The notes beneath the pieces were generated by a model that was given only the letters and a program-made list of their open reading frames with translations, was not told the DNA's origin and did not search any database. Below, in pieces: positions 26,040-35,519 of a stretch of 64,000 nucleotides of DNA (position 1 is its first letter; each line of letters starts with the position of its first letter). The stretch is taken from the NCBI RefSeq assembly GCF_002120225.1, contig NZ_LAPZ01000001.1, positions 186,001 through 250,000 of the forward strand, written 5' to 3'. The stretch is from Tenacibaculum holothuriorum (lineage in GTDB: Bacteria > Bacteroidota > Bacteroidia > Flavobacteriales > Flavobacteriaceae). A program made the translations under genes and the position numbers.

Positions 26040-27137
26040 TTAGTTACAGATTTTTTTGAGTTCTTTTTCTAACTCAGTGATTGATATTTTGTTTTTAATA
26101 ATCCTTCCTTTTTCATCTAATAAAACCATGTGTGGAATTGAGGAAACATTATACATGTTTGATATTCTATTGAAGTCATCATACACATGATCCCAATTTT
26201 CTAATCCATCCTCATAAATACCGTTTTTCCATTCGTTAACAGATCTATCTTCAGAAACAGATAAAATATCGAAACCTTTATTTTTATAAGTAGTATATAA
26301 TCGTTTTAAAACAGGAGAAACTTCTCTACAAGGAGCACACCAACTTGCCCAAAAATCAATTAAGACAACTTTTTTATTTTTTAAAACATAACTGAGCTTG
26401 GTTTGTCTTCCGTTTAAGTTTACTGCAGAAAAATCTTTAGCAATAGGTCTGTTTTTAATTGTGTTTATTTTTTCTAAGTTATTGATTTTATTTAATTTGC
26501 ACCTTGTTAATTGAAGTGTTTTTTTGTTTTTAATTATATTAATGAAACTCTTTATTTCTGATGAAGTAAAGGGAGAGGTATTCATAATAAAACGACTCAA
26601 TTCGTTATTTTGATTATTAACAATGAATGAGATATTTTTCTTTTTATTCAGTTTATAAAGACTATCAGATTTCTTTAAAAAACTAGAAAGAGAGATGTTT
26701 TTATTTTTAAAGTTATTGTAATAATCAATTATAAAACCATTGTTTGACTGAATATTTTGATAGTACTTAAAAAGTCTAATATGAAGTTCATTTTCTTTAT
26801 TAGTAATTATAATATCATTCGAAATGAATACTTTATAAGTACTTTTTGAGTTGCTCAAGTAAAAAGGAGTAAAAGTTTTTGAATCAAAACTCAAAAAGTA
26901 TACATTTTCAAGATGTTTCTTTTTAAAGGAAAAGAATGAATTGGAAACTTTTGCACTATCAATTTTAGTAGAATCTAAACTGAATAAATAAGCTTTAGAA
27001 AGTTTTTTAGAATCAGTATCAATTCTGGTAATATCAAAATTTACTCCCTTTCTTTTTTCTAGTTTCTCAGTTTTACATGATAAAAAGAAGAGAAATATTG
27101 CTACAAAAAATGGTAAAAGAGTATTATCTAACTTCAT
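26040..27137 (-). CDS. TlpA-like thioredoxin-fold lipoprotein
   Basis: 365 residues. Signal with lipobox FFLSC. The N-terminal half (about 25-235) is a Lys/Asn-rich helical region of the DUF4369-like type that often precedes TlpA domains in Bacteroidetes. The C-terminal thioredoxin fold has the active site FWASWCAPCREV (CxxC) and cis-Pro in SSIPHMVLLD. A periplasmic thiol-disulfide reductant or stress protein. It overlaps the upstream MFS gene by 14 nt. Confidence 0.88.
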   Translation of the reverse strand: MKLDNTLLPFFVAIFLFFLSCKTEKLEKRKGVNFDITRIDTDSKKLSKAYLFSLDSTKIDSAKVSNSFFSFKKKHLENVYFLSFDSKTFTPFYLSNSKSTYKVFISNDIIITNKENELHIRLFKYYQNIQSNNGFIIDYYNNFKNKNISLSSFLKKSDSLYKLNKKKNISFIVNNQNNELSRFIMNTSPFTSSEIKSFINIIKNKKTLQLTRCKLNKINNLEKINTIKNRPIAKDFSAVNLNGRQTKLSYVLKNKKVVLIDFWASWCAPCREVSPVLKRLYTTYKNKGFDILSVSEDRSVNEWKNGIYEDGLENWDHVYDDFNRISNMYNVSSIPHMVLLDEKGRIIKNKISITELEKELKKICN

Positions 27138-28320
27138 GTTTCCTTGCTATAGACAGCAAAATTAATGATAAAACCCCACAAACAAAAAAACCGATAAAAA
27201 GTGGGAGAGAAGTAGTATTGATAAATCTACCTATATAGGTTGCGATTGGAACTGCCATTATTGTAGATACAAATCCGTTTATTGCAGATCCAATTCCAGC
27301 AATATGCCCTATAGGTTGCATCGCCAAAGCTCTTAAATTACCAAACAAAAATCCAATAGAAAAGAATTGAATTCCGAAGAAAAATAATAGTATTGAGATG
27401 TTTGGATTTTCGCTTCCGAAGAAAATAAAAATGTAGCTTAAAGATATTAAAGTAAAAGCAACCATAAAGATACTAACCAATTTAAACATACCTAATCGAA
27501 TAACCAATGTACCGTTTAAAAAAGTAGCCAAACCTACAGCAATAGCTAAGCCAGCAAATATATATGGGAATTCTTCTTTTAATCCATATTGCTCTTCAAA
27601 TATTTTTTGAGAAGCAGAAAGATAAACCATAAAAGAACCTGTAATTAATCCAGAAATAAGCGTAAATAAAATTGCTTGTTTATGTTTTAAAAATTCCTGA
27701 GTTCCGCTAATAAATAAATTGAACTTGAATTGTTTCTTATGTTCAGGTTTTAAAGTTTCAGGTTGGCGTTTCCATAGCCAAAACATTACTAAAACACCAA
27801 ATAATAACTGACTTATAAATATTGCTTTCCATCCGTAACTATCTAAAACGATCTTACCTAATGCAGGTGCAACAACAGGTACAAGAATAAAAATAACCAC
27901 AATAAAAGACATGATACGAGCCATATAATCGCCACTAAAACTGTCTCTTACCATGGCAATACTGATAGTTCTTGGAGCTGAAAGACCTATTCCTTGTAGA
28001 ATTCGTCCAATAATCATCATTTCTAAACTATTAGCATATACACAAATGAAACTTGCAATTACAAAAACTATGAATCCAAAATAAATTACAGGTTTTCTTC
28101 CTAAACTATCAGATATTGGTCCCGAAATTAACTGTCCGAATCCTAAACCAAGAAAAATCATGGTAACCAATAATTGATTGTTGGTAGTTTGTGTAATTCC
28201 TATAGACTTTCCAATATCTGTTAAGGCGGGTAATAATGCATCAATAGAAAGAGCTACAAGCGACATTAACGCTGCCATTAATGTAATAAACTCTAATTGC
28301 GATTTTTTTTGTTTTTGCAT
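27124..28320 (-). CDS. MFS transporter, Bcr/CflA drug-efflux family
   Basis: 398 residues with 12 predicted membrane segments. The loop 2-3 motif A reads GPISDSLGRKPVIY and the N-terminal LMAALMSLVALSIDALLPAL matches the Bcr/CflA group (drug/H+ antiport, 12-TM). A conserved RxxQG-like segment GRILQGIGLSAPRT is present. First gene of an overlapping three-gene unit (MFS, TlpA, pseudouridine synthase). Substrate unknown. Confidence 0.93.
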   Translation of the reverse strand: MQKQKKSQLEFITLMAALMSLVALSIDALLPALTDIGKSIGITQTTNNQLLVTMIFLGLGFGQLISGPISDSLGRKPVIYFGFIVFVIASFICVYANSLEMMIIGRILQGIGLSAPRTISIAMVRDSFSGDYMARIMSFIVVIFILVPVVAPALGKIVLDSYGWKAIFISQLLFGVLVMFWLWKRQPETLKPEHKKQFKFNLFISGTQEFLKHKQAILFTLISGLITGSFMVYLSASQKIFEEQYGLKEEFPYIFAGLAIAVGLATFLNGTLVIRLGMFKLVSIFMVAFTLISLSYIFIFFGSENPNISILLFFFGIQFFSIGFLFGNLRALAMQPIGHIAGIGSAINGFVSTIMAVPIATYIGRFINTTSLPLFIGFFVCGVLSLILLSIARKHEVR

Positions 28321-28413
28321 TTTGCAAATGTAGGAATCAAATTTAGTTCTCGAGAAGTTTTAACTTAGGAATATATCCAATAAATAATAACCACTAGAAA
28401 ACTGAAAATAAAC

Positions 28414-28421
28414 TATTTTTG
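28414..28421 (+). promoter_or_regulatory. -7 box for the hydrolase gene
   Basis: TATTTTTG matches TAnnTTTG; the transcript would start near 28425, only about 14 nt before the TTG start codon. No -33 TTG at proper spacing. Confidence 0.5.
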
Positions 28422-28438
28422 TTTTCAAAATGCAATAA

Positions 28439-29440
28439 TTGGATTCATTAACACAAATAGTTTTAGGAGCTTCTGTAGGAGAGGTTGTTTTAGGAAAAAG
28501 GTTAGGGAATAAAGCACTGTTTTATGGAGGAATTGCTGGTACTATTCCTGATCTTGATGTACTATTTGGAAAATTAACCGATACCATTACTGCTACAGAA
28601 TGGCATCGCGGAATTAGCCATTCAATCATATTTTGTGCAGTTATGGCTCCCTTATTAGGGTGGATAGTCAATAAAATTGAACAAAAAAGTAATCTGGGTT
28701 GGAAACCTTGGGCTAAGTTGTTTTTTTGGGGATTAATAACACATCCAATATTAGATGCATTTACTTCTTGGGGAACGCAACTCTTTTGGCCATTTACTAC
28801 ACGTATAGCCTTCAATTCAATTTTTGTGATTGATCCGTTGTATACCGTGCCATTTTTATTGTGTACGTTGCTCGCAATGTTTTATAGAAGAGAATCGAAA
28901 ATCAGAAGACGCCTTAATACAACTGGATTAATCGTTTCTACTACTTATTTATTTTTGGCTTTATTCATAAAATCTGTAGCTACTTCTAAATTTGAACAAG
29001 CTTTACAAAAACAAGGTATTACTTACACAGAAATTAGTACACGTCCATCTGCTTTAAATACCATATTATGGAATGCTAATATTGATACTCCAGACTCTTA
29101 TTTAATGGGAGAATATTCCTTTTTTGATAGGCAACCTATTCATTTTATCAAATACCCTAAAAATCGTACTATTTCTATAGGTTTAAACGATTTTTCAGAA
29201 GTACAACGTCTTATTGCTATTAGCAAAGGTTGGTATATTATAGAAAATAAAGATGATAAATGGTATTTTAATGATCTTCGTTTTGGAACTATTCCTAAAA
29301 AGGATGGAAGCTCATTTTTTGTGTTTTCCTATCTTTTAGAAAATAAAAACGGAAAATTATACGCTACTGAAGTACCTAAAACAGATAGAGATGCTAAATT
29401 TTTAATGAAGCGCTTGTGGGAAAGAATAAAAGGAAACTAA
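28439..29440 (+). CDS. Membrane metal-dependent hydrolase, YdjM family
   Basis: 333 residues. Starts at TTG (28439); the nearby ATG at 28430 is followed directly by a stop in its frame. MDSLTQIVLGASVGEVVLGKR is the signature start of YdjM/LexA-regulated membrane hydrolases, with Asp/His residues in GTIPDLDVL and EWHRGISHS, and a second pair HPILDAF. Several membrane segments follow (about 60-190), then a soluble C-terminal domain. The catalytic substrate is not known for this family. Confidence 0.88.
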   Translation: MDSLTQIVLGASVGEVVLGKRLGNKALFYGGIAGTIPDLDVLFGKLTDTITATEWHRGISHSIIFCAVMAPLLGWIVNKIEQKSNLGWKPWAKLFFWGLITHPILDAFTSWGTQLFWPFTTRIAFNSIFVIDPLYTVPFLLCTLLAMFYRRESKIRRRLNTTGLIVSTTYLFLALFIKSVATSKFEQALQKQGITYTEISTRPSALNTILWNANIDTPDSYLMGEYSFFDRQPIHFIKYPKNRTISIGLNDFSEVQRLIAISKGWYIIENKDDKWYFNDLRFGTIPKKDGSSFFVFSYLLENKNGKLYATEVPKTDRDAKFLMKRLWERIKGN

Positions 29441-29486
29441 CCGAAAAGAGGTTTATCAATATTTGTATTGAGGTTTAGATAGAACA

Positions 29487-29548
29487 AACTTGTTGAGTTT
29501 GTCATTCCCGTGAAGCTTGTACTCAACTTGATTGGGTAATGGGAATCT
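29487..29548. repeat. REP-like palindromic element
   Basis: Short imperfect inverted repeats: CAAACT/AGTTTG (29487 region) followed by CATTCCCGTGAAG and TGGGTAATGGGAATCT. The pair CATTCCC/GGGAATC is typical of widespread REP/MITE-like intergenic repeats in bacteria. Single copy in this window. Confidence 0.45.
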
Positions 29549-29588
29549 AAATAAATATACTATTTTCGTGTAAATCTATTTTATTCAA

Positions 29589-30716
29589 ATGTCTAAATTA
29601 CCAAACGCTACCGCTAGTATATTCTCTGTAATGTCGCAATTAGCAAATAAGCACAATGCGATTAATTTATCACAAGGATTTCCGAATTTCCCTGTTGATG
29701 AGCGTTTGCTTCAAATACATGAACGACTATTAAATGAAAACATTCATCAATATACACCGATGGCAGGTTTACCATCTTTATTGAATAAAATTGCTTCACT
29801 AACCAATAAAAATTATCAAAGAGAAATTAATACTGACACAGAATTATTAATTACTTCAGGAGCTACTCAAGGAATTTTCACAACCATTAATGCTTTGGTT
29901 AATTATGGTGACGATGTACTTATTCTAGATCCGAGTTACGATAGTTATGAACCATCAGTTTTAGTAGCAGGAGGGAAACCAGTTCGAATTTCATTAAATG
30001 ATGATTATTCTCCTAATTTTAATCGAATTGAAGCTGCAATTACAGCGAAAACAAAACTGCTGATTATTAATAATCCGCATAATCCAACAGGTAAAATATG
30101 GAATGAACAAGATTTTGAAGCTTTAGAAACAATCTTAGAAAAGTATGAAAATATATTGTTGCTAAGTGATGAAGTTTATGAATACATTTCATTTAAACAT
30201 CCACATATTTCAGTTAATACACGACCTAAATTAATCAATAGAGCCATTATAGCTTCTTCTTTTGGAAAATCATTACATGTTACAGGCTGGAAAGTAGGTT
30301 ATTTGATTGCTCCTGAACCTTTAATGAAAGAAATAAAAAAGGTGCATCAGTTTTTAGTGTTTAGTGTAAATAGTACAGCACAACACGTGATTACTAAATA
30401 TTTAGATATAGTAAATTTTGATGAAATTTCAACAATGTATGCCAATAAGAGAGCTTTGTTTTTAGAAGGTATACAAAGCAGTTGCTTTAAAATACTCCCT
30501 TCGGAAGGAACATATTTTCAAGTTGTAAATTATTCAGAAATAAGCAATAAAAATGATGTTGAATTTGCCAAAGAATTAATTACTAAATATGGAGTAGCAG
30601 CTATTCCAATTTCAGTATTTTACAAAGATGCTACCGATAAAAAGATGCTTCGTTTTTGTTTCGCTAAAACAGATGAAACATTAATTAATGCAGTTAAAAT
30701 ATTAAATAATATATAG
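29589..30716 (+). CDS. PLP-dependent aminotransferase, methionine aminotransferase-like
   Basis: 375 residues, fold type I. Opening LSQGFPNFPVDERLL and the substrate-binding YTPMAGLPSLL are typical of the YbdL/kynurenine aminotransferase group. PLP contacts NNPHNPTGKIWN, LSDEVYEYI and the Schiff-base lysine in SSFGKSLHVTGWKVGYL are all intact, with C-terminal arginine in MLRFCFAK. It likely transaminates methionine and other large amino acids with 2-oxo acids. Monocistronic; a REP-like element lies upstream. Confidence 0.92.
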   Translation: MSKLPNATASIFSVMSQLANKHNAINLSQGFPNFPVDERLLQIHERLLNENIHQYTPMAGLPSLLNKIASLTNKNYQREINTDTELLITSGATQGIFTTINALVNYGDDVLILDPSYDSYEPSVLVAGGKPVRISLNDDYSPNFNRIEAAITAKTKLLIINNPHNPTGKIWNEQDFEALETILEKYENILLLSDEVYEYISFKHPHISVNTRPKLINRAIIASSFGKSLHVTGWKVGYLIAPEPLMKEIKKVHQFLVFSVNSTAQHVITKYLDIVNFDEISTMYANKRALFLEGIQSSCFKILPSEGTYFQVVNYSEISNKNDVEFAKELITKYGVAAIPISVFYKDATDKKMLRFCFAKTDETLINAVKILNNI

Positions 30717-30749
30717 TTATAAGTTTTTTTGTTTTTCTTTTACAGGTTA

Positions 30750-30786
30750 GCTACAATTTGTATCAAATCTTGATTATATTTGTAGC
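30750..30786 (+). promoter_or_regulatory. Autoregulatory promoter of the S24 repressor
   Basis: A -7 box TATATTTG (30775-30782) is framed by inverted arms GCTACAA (30750-30756) and TTGTAGC (30780-30786). Within it lies a palindrome TACAATTTGTA (30752-30762). The start codon is 3 nt after the right arm, so repressor binding would block the promoter. Confidence 0.65.
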
Positions 30787-30788
30787 AA

Positions 30789-31559
30789 ATGAAAAGAATA
30801 GCACAAAATATACGTCATTTACGAAAGTTAAAAGAGTTAACACAAGAGCAGTTTGCTAATGATGTAAACATTACTCGTTCTAGAGTTTCATCGTATGAAG
30901 AAGGTCGGTCAGAACCTTCTATAGACTTCTTAATCACAATTTCAGAATATTTTAAATTACCTATAGATATATTGGTTAAAAACGACTTAACCTTTTCTAA
31001 TGAATCTTCGTTTATCGAAATAGGAAATCAAAGAGTATTGTTCCCTATCACTGTAAACGACAATGAAGAAGATCTAATAGAAATTATTCCTACGGAAGCT
31101 TCAGCAGGTTATTTATTAGGATACGATGATCCTGAATACATTGAACAACTTCAACGAATAAAACTTCCTTTTTTACCTGTAGGAAAACACAGAGCTTTTC
31201 CTATTAAAGGAAATTCTATGCACCCTATGAAAGATGGAGCTTTTGTTGTTGCTAAGTTTATTGAGAGTATTTATGATGTTAAAGATGGGGTTTCTTACAT
31301 TATTGTTACTAAAAACGATGGAATAACTTATAAAAGAGTGTACAGTAGGATAGAGGAGAACAATAGTTTATTATTAATACCAGATAATAAAAACTATCAA
31401 AGTTATAATGTTCCTATTTCTGAAGTGGTTGAATTATGGGAGTTTACATGTAGTATAAATACACAAGAATATGATGAAAGAGATTTAAAAATTAGTAGTA
31501 TAGCTGGTATGTTAACAGAACTTGGAGTGGAACTAAAAGCTTTAGCAGAGTTAAAATAA
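30789..31559 (+). CDS. XRE-HTH/S24 peptidase repressor (CI/LexA-like)
   Basis: 256 residues. N-terminal XRE HTH (1-65: NIRHLRKLKELTQEQFAND, NITRSRVSSYEEGRSEP). Middle linker (about 75-110), then an S24 peptidase domain with catalytic Ser in IKGNSMHPMKDGAFVV and the partner Lys in GITYKRVY. Such proteins are phage-type or LexA-like repressors that self-cleave when activated by RecA, though a cleavage site was not identified with certainty. Its stop overlaps the start of a nuclease gene by 1 nt (TAATG), so the two are translationally coupled and the repressor probably controls the nuclease. Confidence 0.93.
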   Translation: MKRIAQNIRHLRKLKELTQEQFANDVNITRSRVSSYEEGRSEPSIDFLITISEYFKLPIDILVKNDLTFSNESSFIEIGNQRVLFPITVNDNEEDLIEIIPTEASAGYLLGYDDPEYIEQLQRIKLPFLPVGKHRAFPIKGNSMHPMKDGAFVVAKFIESIYDVKDGVSYIIVTKNDGITYKRVYSRIEENNSLLLIPDNKNYQSYNVPISEVVELWEFTCSINTQEYDERDLKISSIAGMLTELGVELKALAELK

Positions 31560-32923
31560 TGAACTATGCTGTCGTTGATATAGAAACCAATGGGGGTGTA
31601 AAAATAACTGAAATAAGTATTTTTATTTTTGATGGTAATGAGGTTATAGATGAATTTACAACTCTAATAAATCCAGGAACTTTTATACCTCAATTTATAA
31701 CAAATCTCACAGGTATAACCAACCAAATGGTTAGGCAAGCTCCTAAGTTTGAAGAAGTAGCTAAAAAAATCCATGAAATTACTGAAAATTGTGTGTTTGT
31801 AGCACATAATGTAAACTTCGATTATGGCATTATTTCTAAGGAATTTAATTCTTTAGGGTTTAAATTTAAAAGAAAGAAACTTTGTACAGTTCGATTATCT
31901 AGAAAGTTAATTCCTAATAGAAATTCGTACAGTTTAGGTGAAATTTGTAGCCATCAAAACATTGAAATAAAAGATAGGCATAGAGCTAAAGGAGATGCTG
32001 AAGCTACCGTTATTCTATTACAGAGATTATTAGCATTAGATGAAAATGGAGAAGTGGTCCAAGGTTTTTTAAAAGCTAACTCAAAAGAAGCAACCTTACC
32101 ACCATTGTTATCGAAAGACATATTTAATAAACTGCCTCAAAAACATGGAGTTTACTACTTCTGGAATGTAAAAAAGGAGATTATTTATGTAGGTAAAGCA
32201 AATAATTTAAAACAACGAGTACTGAGTCATTTCCATGACAAAAAGAAAAAGGAAATAGAAATGTGTATGTTAATAGCGAACATCACTTTTGAAGAAACAG
32301 GAAATGAATTGATCGCACTATTGTTAGAATCATCAGAAATTAAAAGATACTATCCTAAGTTTAATAGAGCGCAAAAAAAGAAAAATCCGACTTTAAGTTT
32401 GTTTAGCTATGAAGACAGGAAAGGAATAATTCATTTAGCATGGAATAATTCTAAAATTGTAAAAGATTCAATTCGTAATTTTTATTCGATTAGAGAAGCT
32501 AGGTTGTTTTTAGAAGAACTTTGTAAAGAATATGAATTGTGTCCTAAATACTGCCATCTTCAAACTACGAATAGCAGTTGTTTTGATTATACTATTGAAC
32601 AATGCAAAGGTATTTGTATAGAAAAAGAAGCTATTGAAGACTATAATGATAGAGTTTTGCAAGCAATAAAATCTTTAGCATACGACAAAGATGAATTATT
32701 AATTAAGTTAAATGGTAGAAATAGCGAAGAAATCAGCTTTGTTCTAATATCCGAGAACTCTTATAAAGGCTTTGGTTATTTAAACAAGAAAGAAGAAAAC
32801 AACTTAGAAAAAGCTTATTTAGAAAGTTTAATTAATCATAAAGAAACTACAGAAACAAAGAAAATAATTGGTTCATTTATAAAAAATAATACTGATAGTT
32901 TTGAGTTGATTCCCATTATGTAA
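31559..32923 (+). CDS. DEDDh exonuclease fused to GIY-YIG/UvrC-like nuclease
   Basis: 454 residues. Exonuclease domain: D7 and E9 in VVDIETNGG, D88 in HNVNFDYG, H141 and D146 in HRAKGDAEAT complete the DEDDh set of DNA polymerase III epsilon-type proofreading enzymes. GIY-YIG domain from about 195: GVYYFWN, YVGKANNLKQR with K213, R220 and E257, as in UvrC/Cho. A C-terminal cysteine cluster (LCPKYC, then SSCFDYTIEQCKGIC) resembles the UvrC region reported to bind an iron-sulfur cluster. Likely a repair nuclease that incises and trims damaged DNA. Coupled to the S24 repressor, which suggests damage-inducible expression. Confidence 0.93.
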   Translation: MNYAVVDIETNGGVKITEISIFIFDGNEVIDEFTTLINPGTFIPQFITNLTGITNQMVRQAPKFEEVAKKIHEITENCVFVAHNVNFDYGIISKEFNSLGFKFKRKKLCTVRLSRKLIPNRNSYSLGEICSHQNIEIKDRHRAKGDAEATVILLQRLLALDENGEVVQGFLKANSKEATLPPLLSKDIFNKLPQKHGVYYFWNVKKEIIYVGKANNLKQRVLSHFHDKKKKEIEMCMLIANITFEETGNELIALLLESSEIKRYYPKFNRAQKKKNPTLSLFSYEDRKGIIHLAWNNSKIVKDSIRNFYSIREARLFLEELCKEYELCPKYCHLQTTNSSCFDYTIEQCKGICIEKEAIEDYNDRVLQAIKSLAYDKDELLIKLNGRNSEEISFVLISENSYKGFGYLNKKEENNLEKAYLESLINHKETTETKKIIGSFIKNNTDSFELIPIM

Positions 32924-32951
32924 ATCTTACCTTTTTAAGTAGTATAATTAA

Positions 32952-32967
32952 GTTACTGACTAGTAAC
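32952..32967. promoter_or_regulatory. Inverted repeat upstream of AraC gene
   Basis: GTTACT-GACT-AGTAAC, a 6-bp perfect inverted repeat 29 nt upstream of the AraC-type regulator start. Candidate operator or short hairpin; no support beyond symmetry and position. Confidence 0.3.
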
Positions 32968-32995
32968 ATTATCTAACCATATTCGTCTAGTGAAT

Positions 32996-33823
32996 ATGCA
33001 ACAACTCAACCAAGGAAAGTATTACGGAGCTCATAATCAAGAATTAAATTTCAATAATTTTTTAATTACTGATACAGTTTATACTCATGATAAAGTAGAT
33101 TGGCATTATCATGAAAACCCATATTTTACCTTTTTATTAGAAGGTAAACTTTATGAAGCTAATAAAAAAGAAGATTATTATTTAGAATCTGGGAGCTTAC
33201 TGTTTCATAACTGGCAAGATGCTCACCACAATATTAAACCACCTGAACATACTAGAGGTTTTCATATAGAACTCACTAAAGATTGGTTTAACTGTTTTGA
33301 TATATCGTTATTAAATATTGAAGGAAGTCTTCAACTTGAAAATCCGTTTATAAAGCAAAATATTTATAATATTTTTTTGGAGACAAAGAAGTCAAATGAA
33401 TTTTCAAAAACTAATATTGAGCTTTTACTTTTAAATTCATTCTCAAGAATTGAAACTTATATAGAAACAAAAGAAGAGAAGCAACCACATTGGGTTAATA
33501 AAGTTCTTGAAATTATACATGATTCCCCAGAACTTTGTATGTCATTAACAAGTTTGGCTTTAGAATTGAACATACATCCAGTTCACTTATCAAGACAGTT
33601 TCCTAAATATTTTAAAACCTCATTAGGGAATTATATTAAATACACTAGGCTAAACAAGGCAGTTTCTCTAATAATCAATAAGGGCAAATCTATGACAGAA
33701 ATTGCAGTAGAAGTAGGGTTTTATGATCAAAGTCATTTTACAAATTTGTTTAAAAAAGAGTTTAATATTACACCATTAGCTTTTCGAAAAAAAACTCAAA
33801 ATGTTAATTTCATACAATTTTAG
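32996..33823 (+). CDS. AraC-family transcriptional regulator
   Basis: 276 residues from the ATG at 32996 (a GTG six bases earlier is also possible). N-terminal cupin-like sensing domain (about 10-115: DWHYHENPYFTFLLEGKLYE, LLFHNWQDAHHN). C-terminal double helix-turn-helix of the AraC/XylS type (about 180-270: SLTSLALELNIHPVHLSRQF and MTEIAVEVGFYDQSHFTNLF). The beta-lactamase-family lipoprotein gene starts 39 nt downstream and is a plausible target. Effector unknown. Confidence 0.9.
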   Translation: MQQLNQGKYYGAHNQELNFNNFLITDTVYTHDKVDWHYHENPYFTFLLEGKLYEANKKEDYYLESGSLLFHNWQDAHHNIKPPEHTRGFHIELTKDWFNCFDISLLNIEGSLQLENPFIKQNIYNIFLETKKSNEFSKTNIELLLLNSFSRIETYIETKEEKQPHWVNKVLEIIHDSPELCMSLTSLALELNIHPVHLSRQFPKYFKTSLGNYIKYTRLNKAVSLIINKGKSMTEIAVEVGFYDQSHFTNLFKKEFNITPLAFRKKTQNVNFIQF

Positions 33824-33862
33824 GGTATTTGGTTTTCAGTTCTTTGGTAAAAATTATTAAAT

Positions 33863-35470
33863 ATGAAATATATAAAACCATTACATCTAGCTTTAGTGAT
33901 ACTCTTTATTTCTTGTGGCACTTCTAAAAAAGTTACTCCAGTATTATTTTCTAAAAATGACATTAAGACTTCATCAAAAAAAGAAGTTTATATAGAAAAT
34001 TTTACATTAAATAAAGATGAATATCTAACGGCTAATTTTATACTTAAAAAACCATTAATAGAGAGTCTTAAAGAATTATCTGAAAAAGATCTACCAAAGG
34101 AGGAGTTGTTAAAAAAAGGGAATTTTCAATTTTCTTTTTTTGTAGATGATCAATTAATTCATACAGAAAATTTGAATATTGGAGCTGGTACTCCAGATTC
34201 TAAAGTACAGGAATTAAAATATAAAGTTCCTTTAATTTATCCTAAAATGCTAGATCATTGGGGCTGGTTTACATGGTTAAAATTTATGAAGATGAGCGGT
34301 GGAAGAGACGCTTTTAACGACAATAAACATAAGTTAACTGTTGAAGTTAGAAGTTATTTAAACGATGCTTCTTTAAAAGTAGGGAAGCTCCTTGCAAAAG
34401 GTAATATTGATATAAAAGTTGAAGAATTGCCTTATGACAAGAATTTAATATCAATTCAAAATATAAAACCAATAAAAGATTTTAAAATATCTAAAGAACT
34501 TTATAATAAGCAAAAAATAGAAGCTTTAAACAAAAAAATTGCTCAAGGAAGATTTGAACATATAAACGGAATAGTAATCTTAAAAAATGGAGAATTATTG
34601 TTAGAAGAATATTTTAATGAATCGAAAAGAGAAAGTTTGCATGATCCGAGGTCAGTTGGTAAAACAATAGCATCAACTATTACTGGAATAGCGATAGATG
34701 AAGAGCATATTAAAAATGAAAACGTAAAACTTAACGAGTTTTATGATTTGAAAAGATATAAAAATCACTCTCAGAAGAAAGAAAATGTTACACTAAAATC
34801 TTTGTTAACGATGAGTTCTGGTTTTGTTGGTGATGATAATGATTATAGTAGTATTGGGAATGAAAACCGTATGTATCCAACAGATAATTGGGTTAAGTTT
34901 GCTTTAGATTTACCTATGGATACAAATAAAAAAGTAGGAGAGAAGTATAGTTATTTTACAGCTGGAGTTGTAGTTCTTGGAGATATTCTTCAAAAAACAG
35001 TTCCAGGAGGCTTAGAAAATTATGCTGATAAAAAGTTATTCAAACCTTTAAATATTAATAATTATAAATGGGAGTATACTCCACAAAATGTTGCAAATAC
35101 TGCTGGAGGTATTCGTTTAAGAGCTATTGATTTTGCTAAATACGGTCAGTTATATAAAAATAATGGTAAATGGGAAGGGAAACAGCTTCTTTCAAGTGAA
35201 TGGGTTAAAAAGAGTTTGATAAAGCACGTTAAGCAACCAAATAAAGATAATGCTTACTATGGTTTTTTATTTTGGAACAAGACATATACTATAAATGGAA
35301 AAAGTTATGAGACTTATTTCTGTACTGGTAATGGAGGAAATAAAATATTCATTTTTAAAGATATTCCTTTTGTAATAGTAATTACTGCTTCAGGTTACAA
35401 TTTACCATATATGCACACAGATGTTGATAAGATGATGATTGATTATATTTTACCTGCAATTTTAAAATAA
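33863..35470 (+). CDS. Beta-lactamase-family (class C-like) serine hydrolase lipoprotein
   Basis: 535 residues. Lipobox LFISC. The N-terminal ~200 residues are a beta-rich domain I do not recognise. The C-terminal hydrolase (about 225-535) has the SxxK motif in DPRSVGKTIAST, a YSY-type second motif (KYSYFTAG) in place of the usual YxN, and a late GNGG instead of KTG. Family members are esterases, peptidases or penicillin-binding proteins more often than lactamases. Follows the AraC regulator gene on the same strand. Confidence 0.82.
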   Translation: MKYIKPLHLALVILFISCGTSKKVTPVLFSKNDIKTSSKKEVYIENFTLNKDEYLTANFILKKPLIESLKELSEKDLPKEELLKKGNFQFSFFVDDQLIHTENLNIGAGTPDSKVQELKYKVPLIYPKMLDHWGWFTWLKFMKMSGGRDAFNDNKHKLTVEVRSYLNDASLKVGKLLAKGNIDIKVEELPYDKNLISIQNIKPIKDFKISKELYNKQKIEALNKKIAQGRFEHINGIVILKNGELLLEEYFNESKRESLHDPRSVGKTIASTITGIAIDEEHIKNENVKLNEFYDLKRYKNHSQKKENVTLKSLLTMSSGFVGDDNDYSSIGNENRMYPTDNWVKFALDLPMDTNKKVGEKYSYFTAGVVVLGDILQKTVPGGLENYADKKLFKPLNINNYKWEYTPQNVANTAGGIRLRAIDFAKYGQLYKNNGKWEGKQLLSSEWVKKSLIKHVKQPNKDNAYYGFLFWNKTYTINGKSYETYFCTGNGGNKIFIFKDIPFVIVITASGYNLPYMHTDVDKMMIDYILPAILK

Positions 35471-35519
35471 AGTCAAATTTGTATAGATTTGATAACTTGT
35501 AAGTTATTTCAAATAAAAT

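Noticed and set aside
33863-35470. Calling this a true beta-lactamase (antibiotic resistance)
   Set aside because: The SxxK motif is present but the second and third motifs differ from AmpC; esterase or peptidase function is equally likely.
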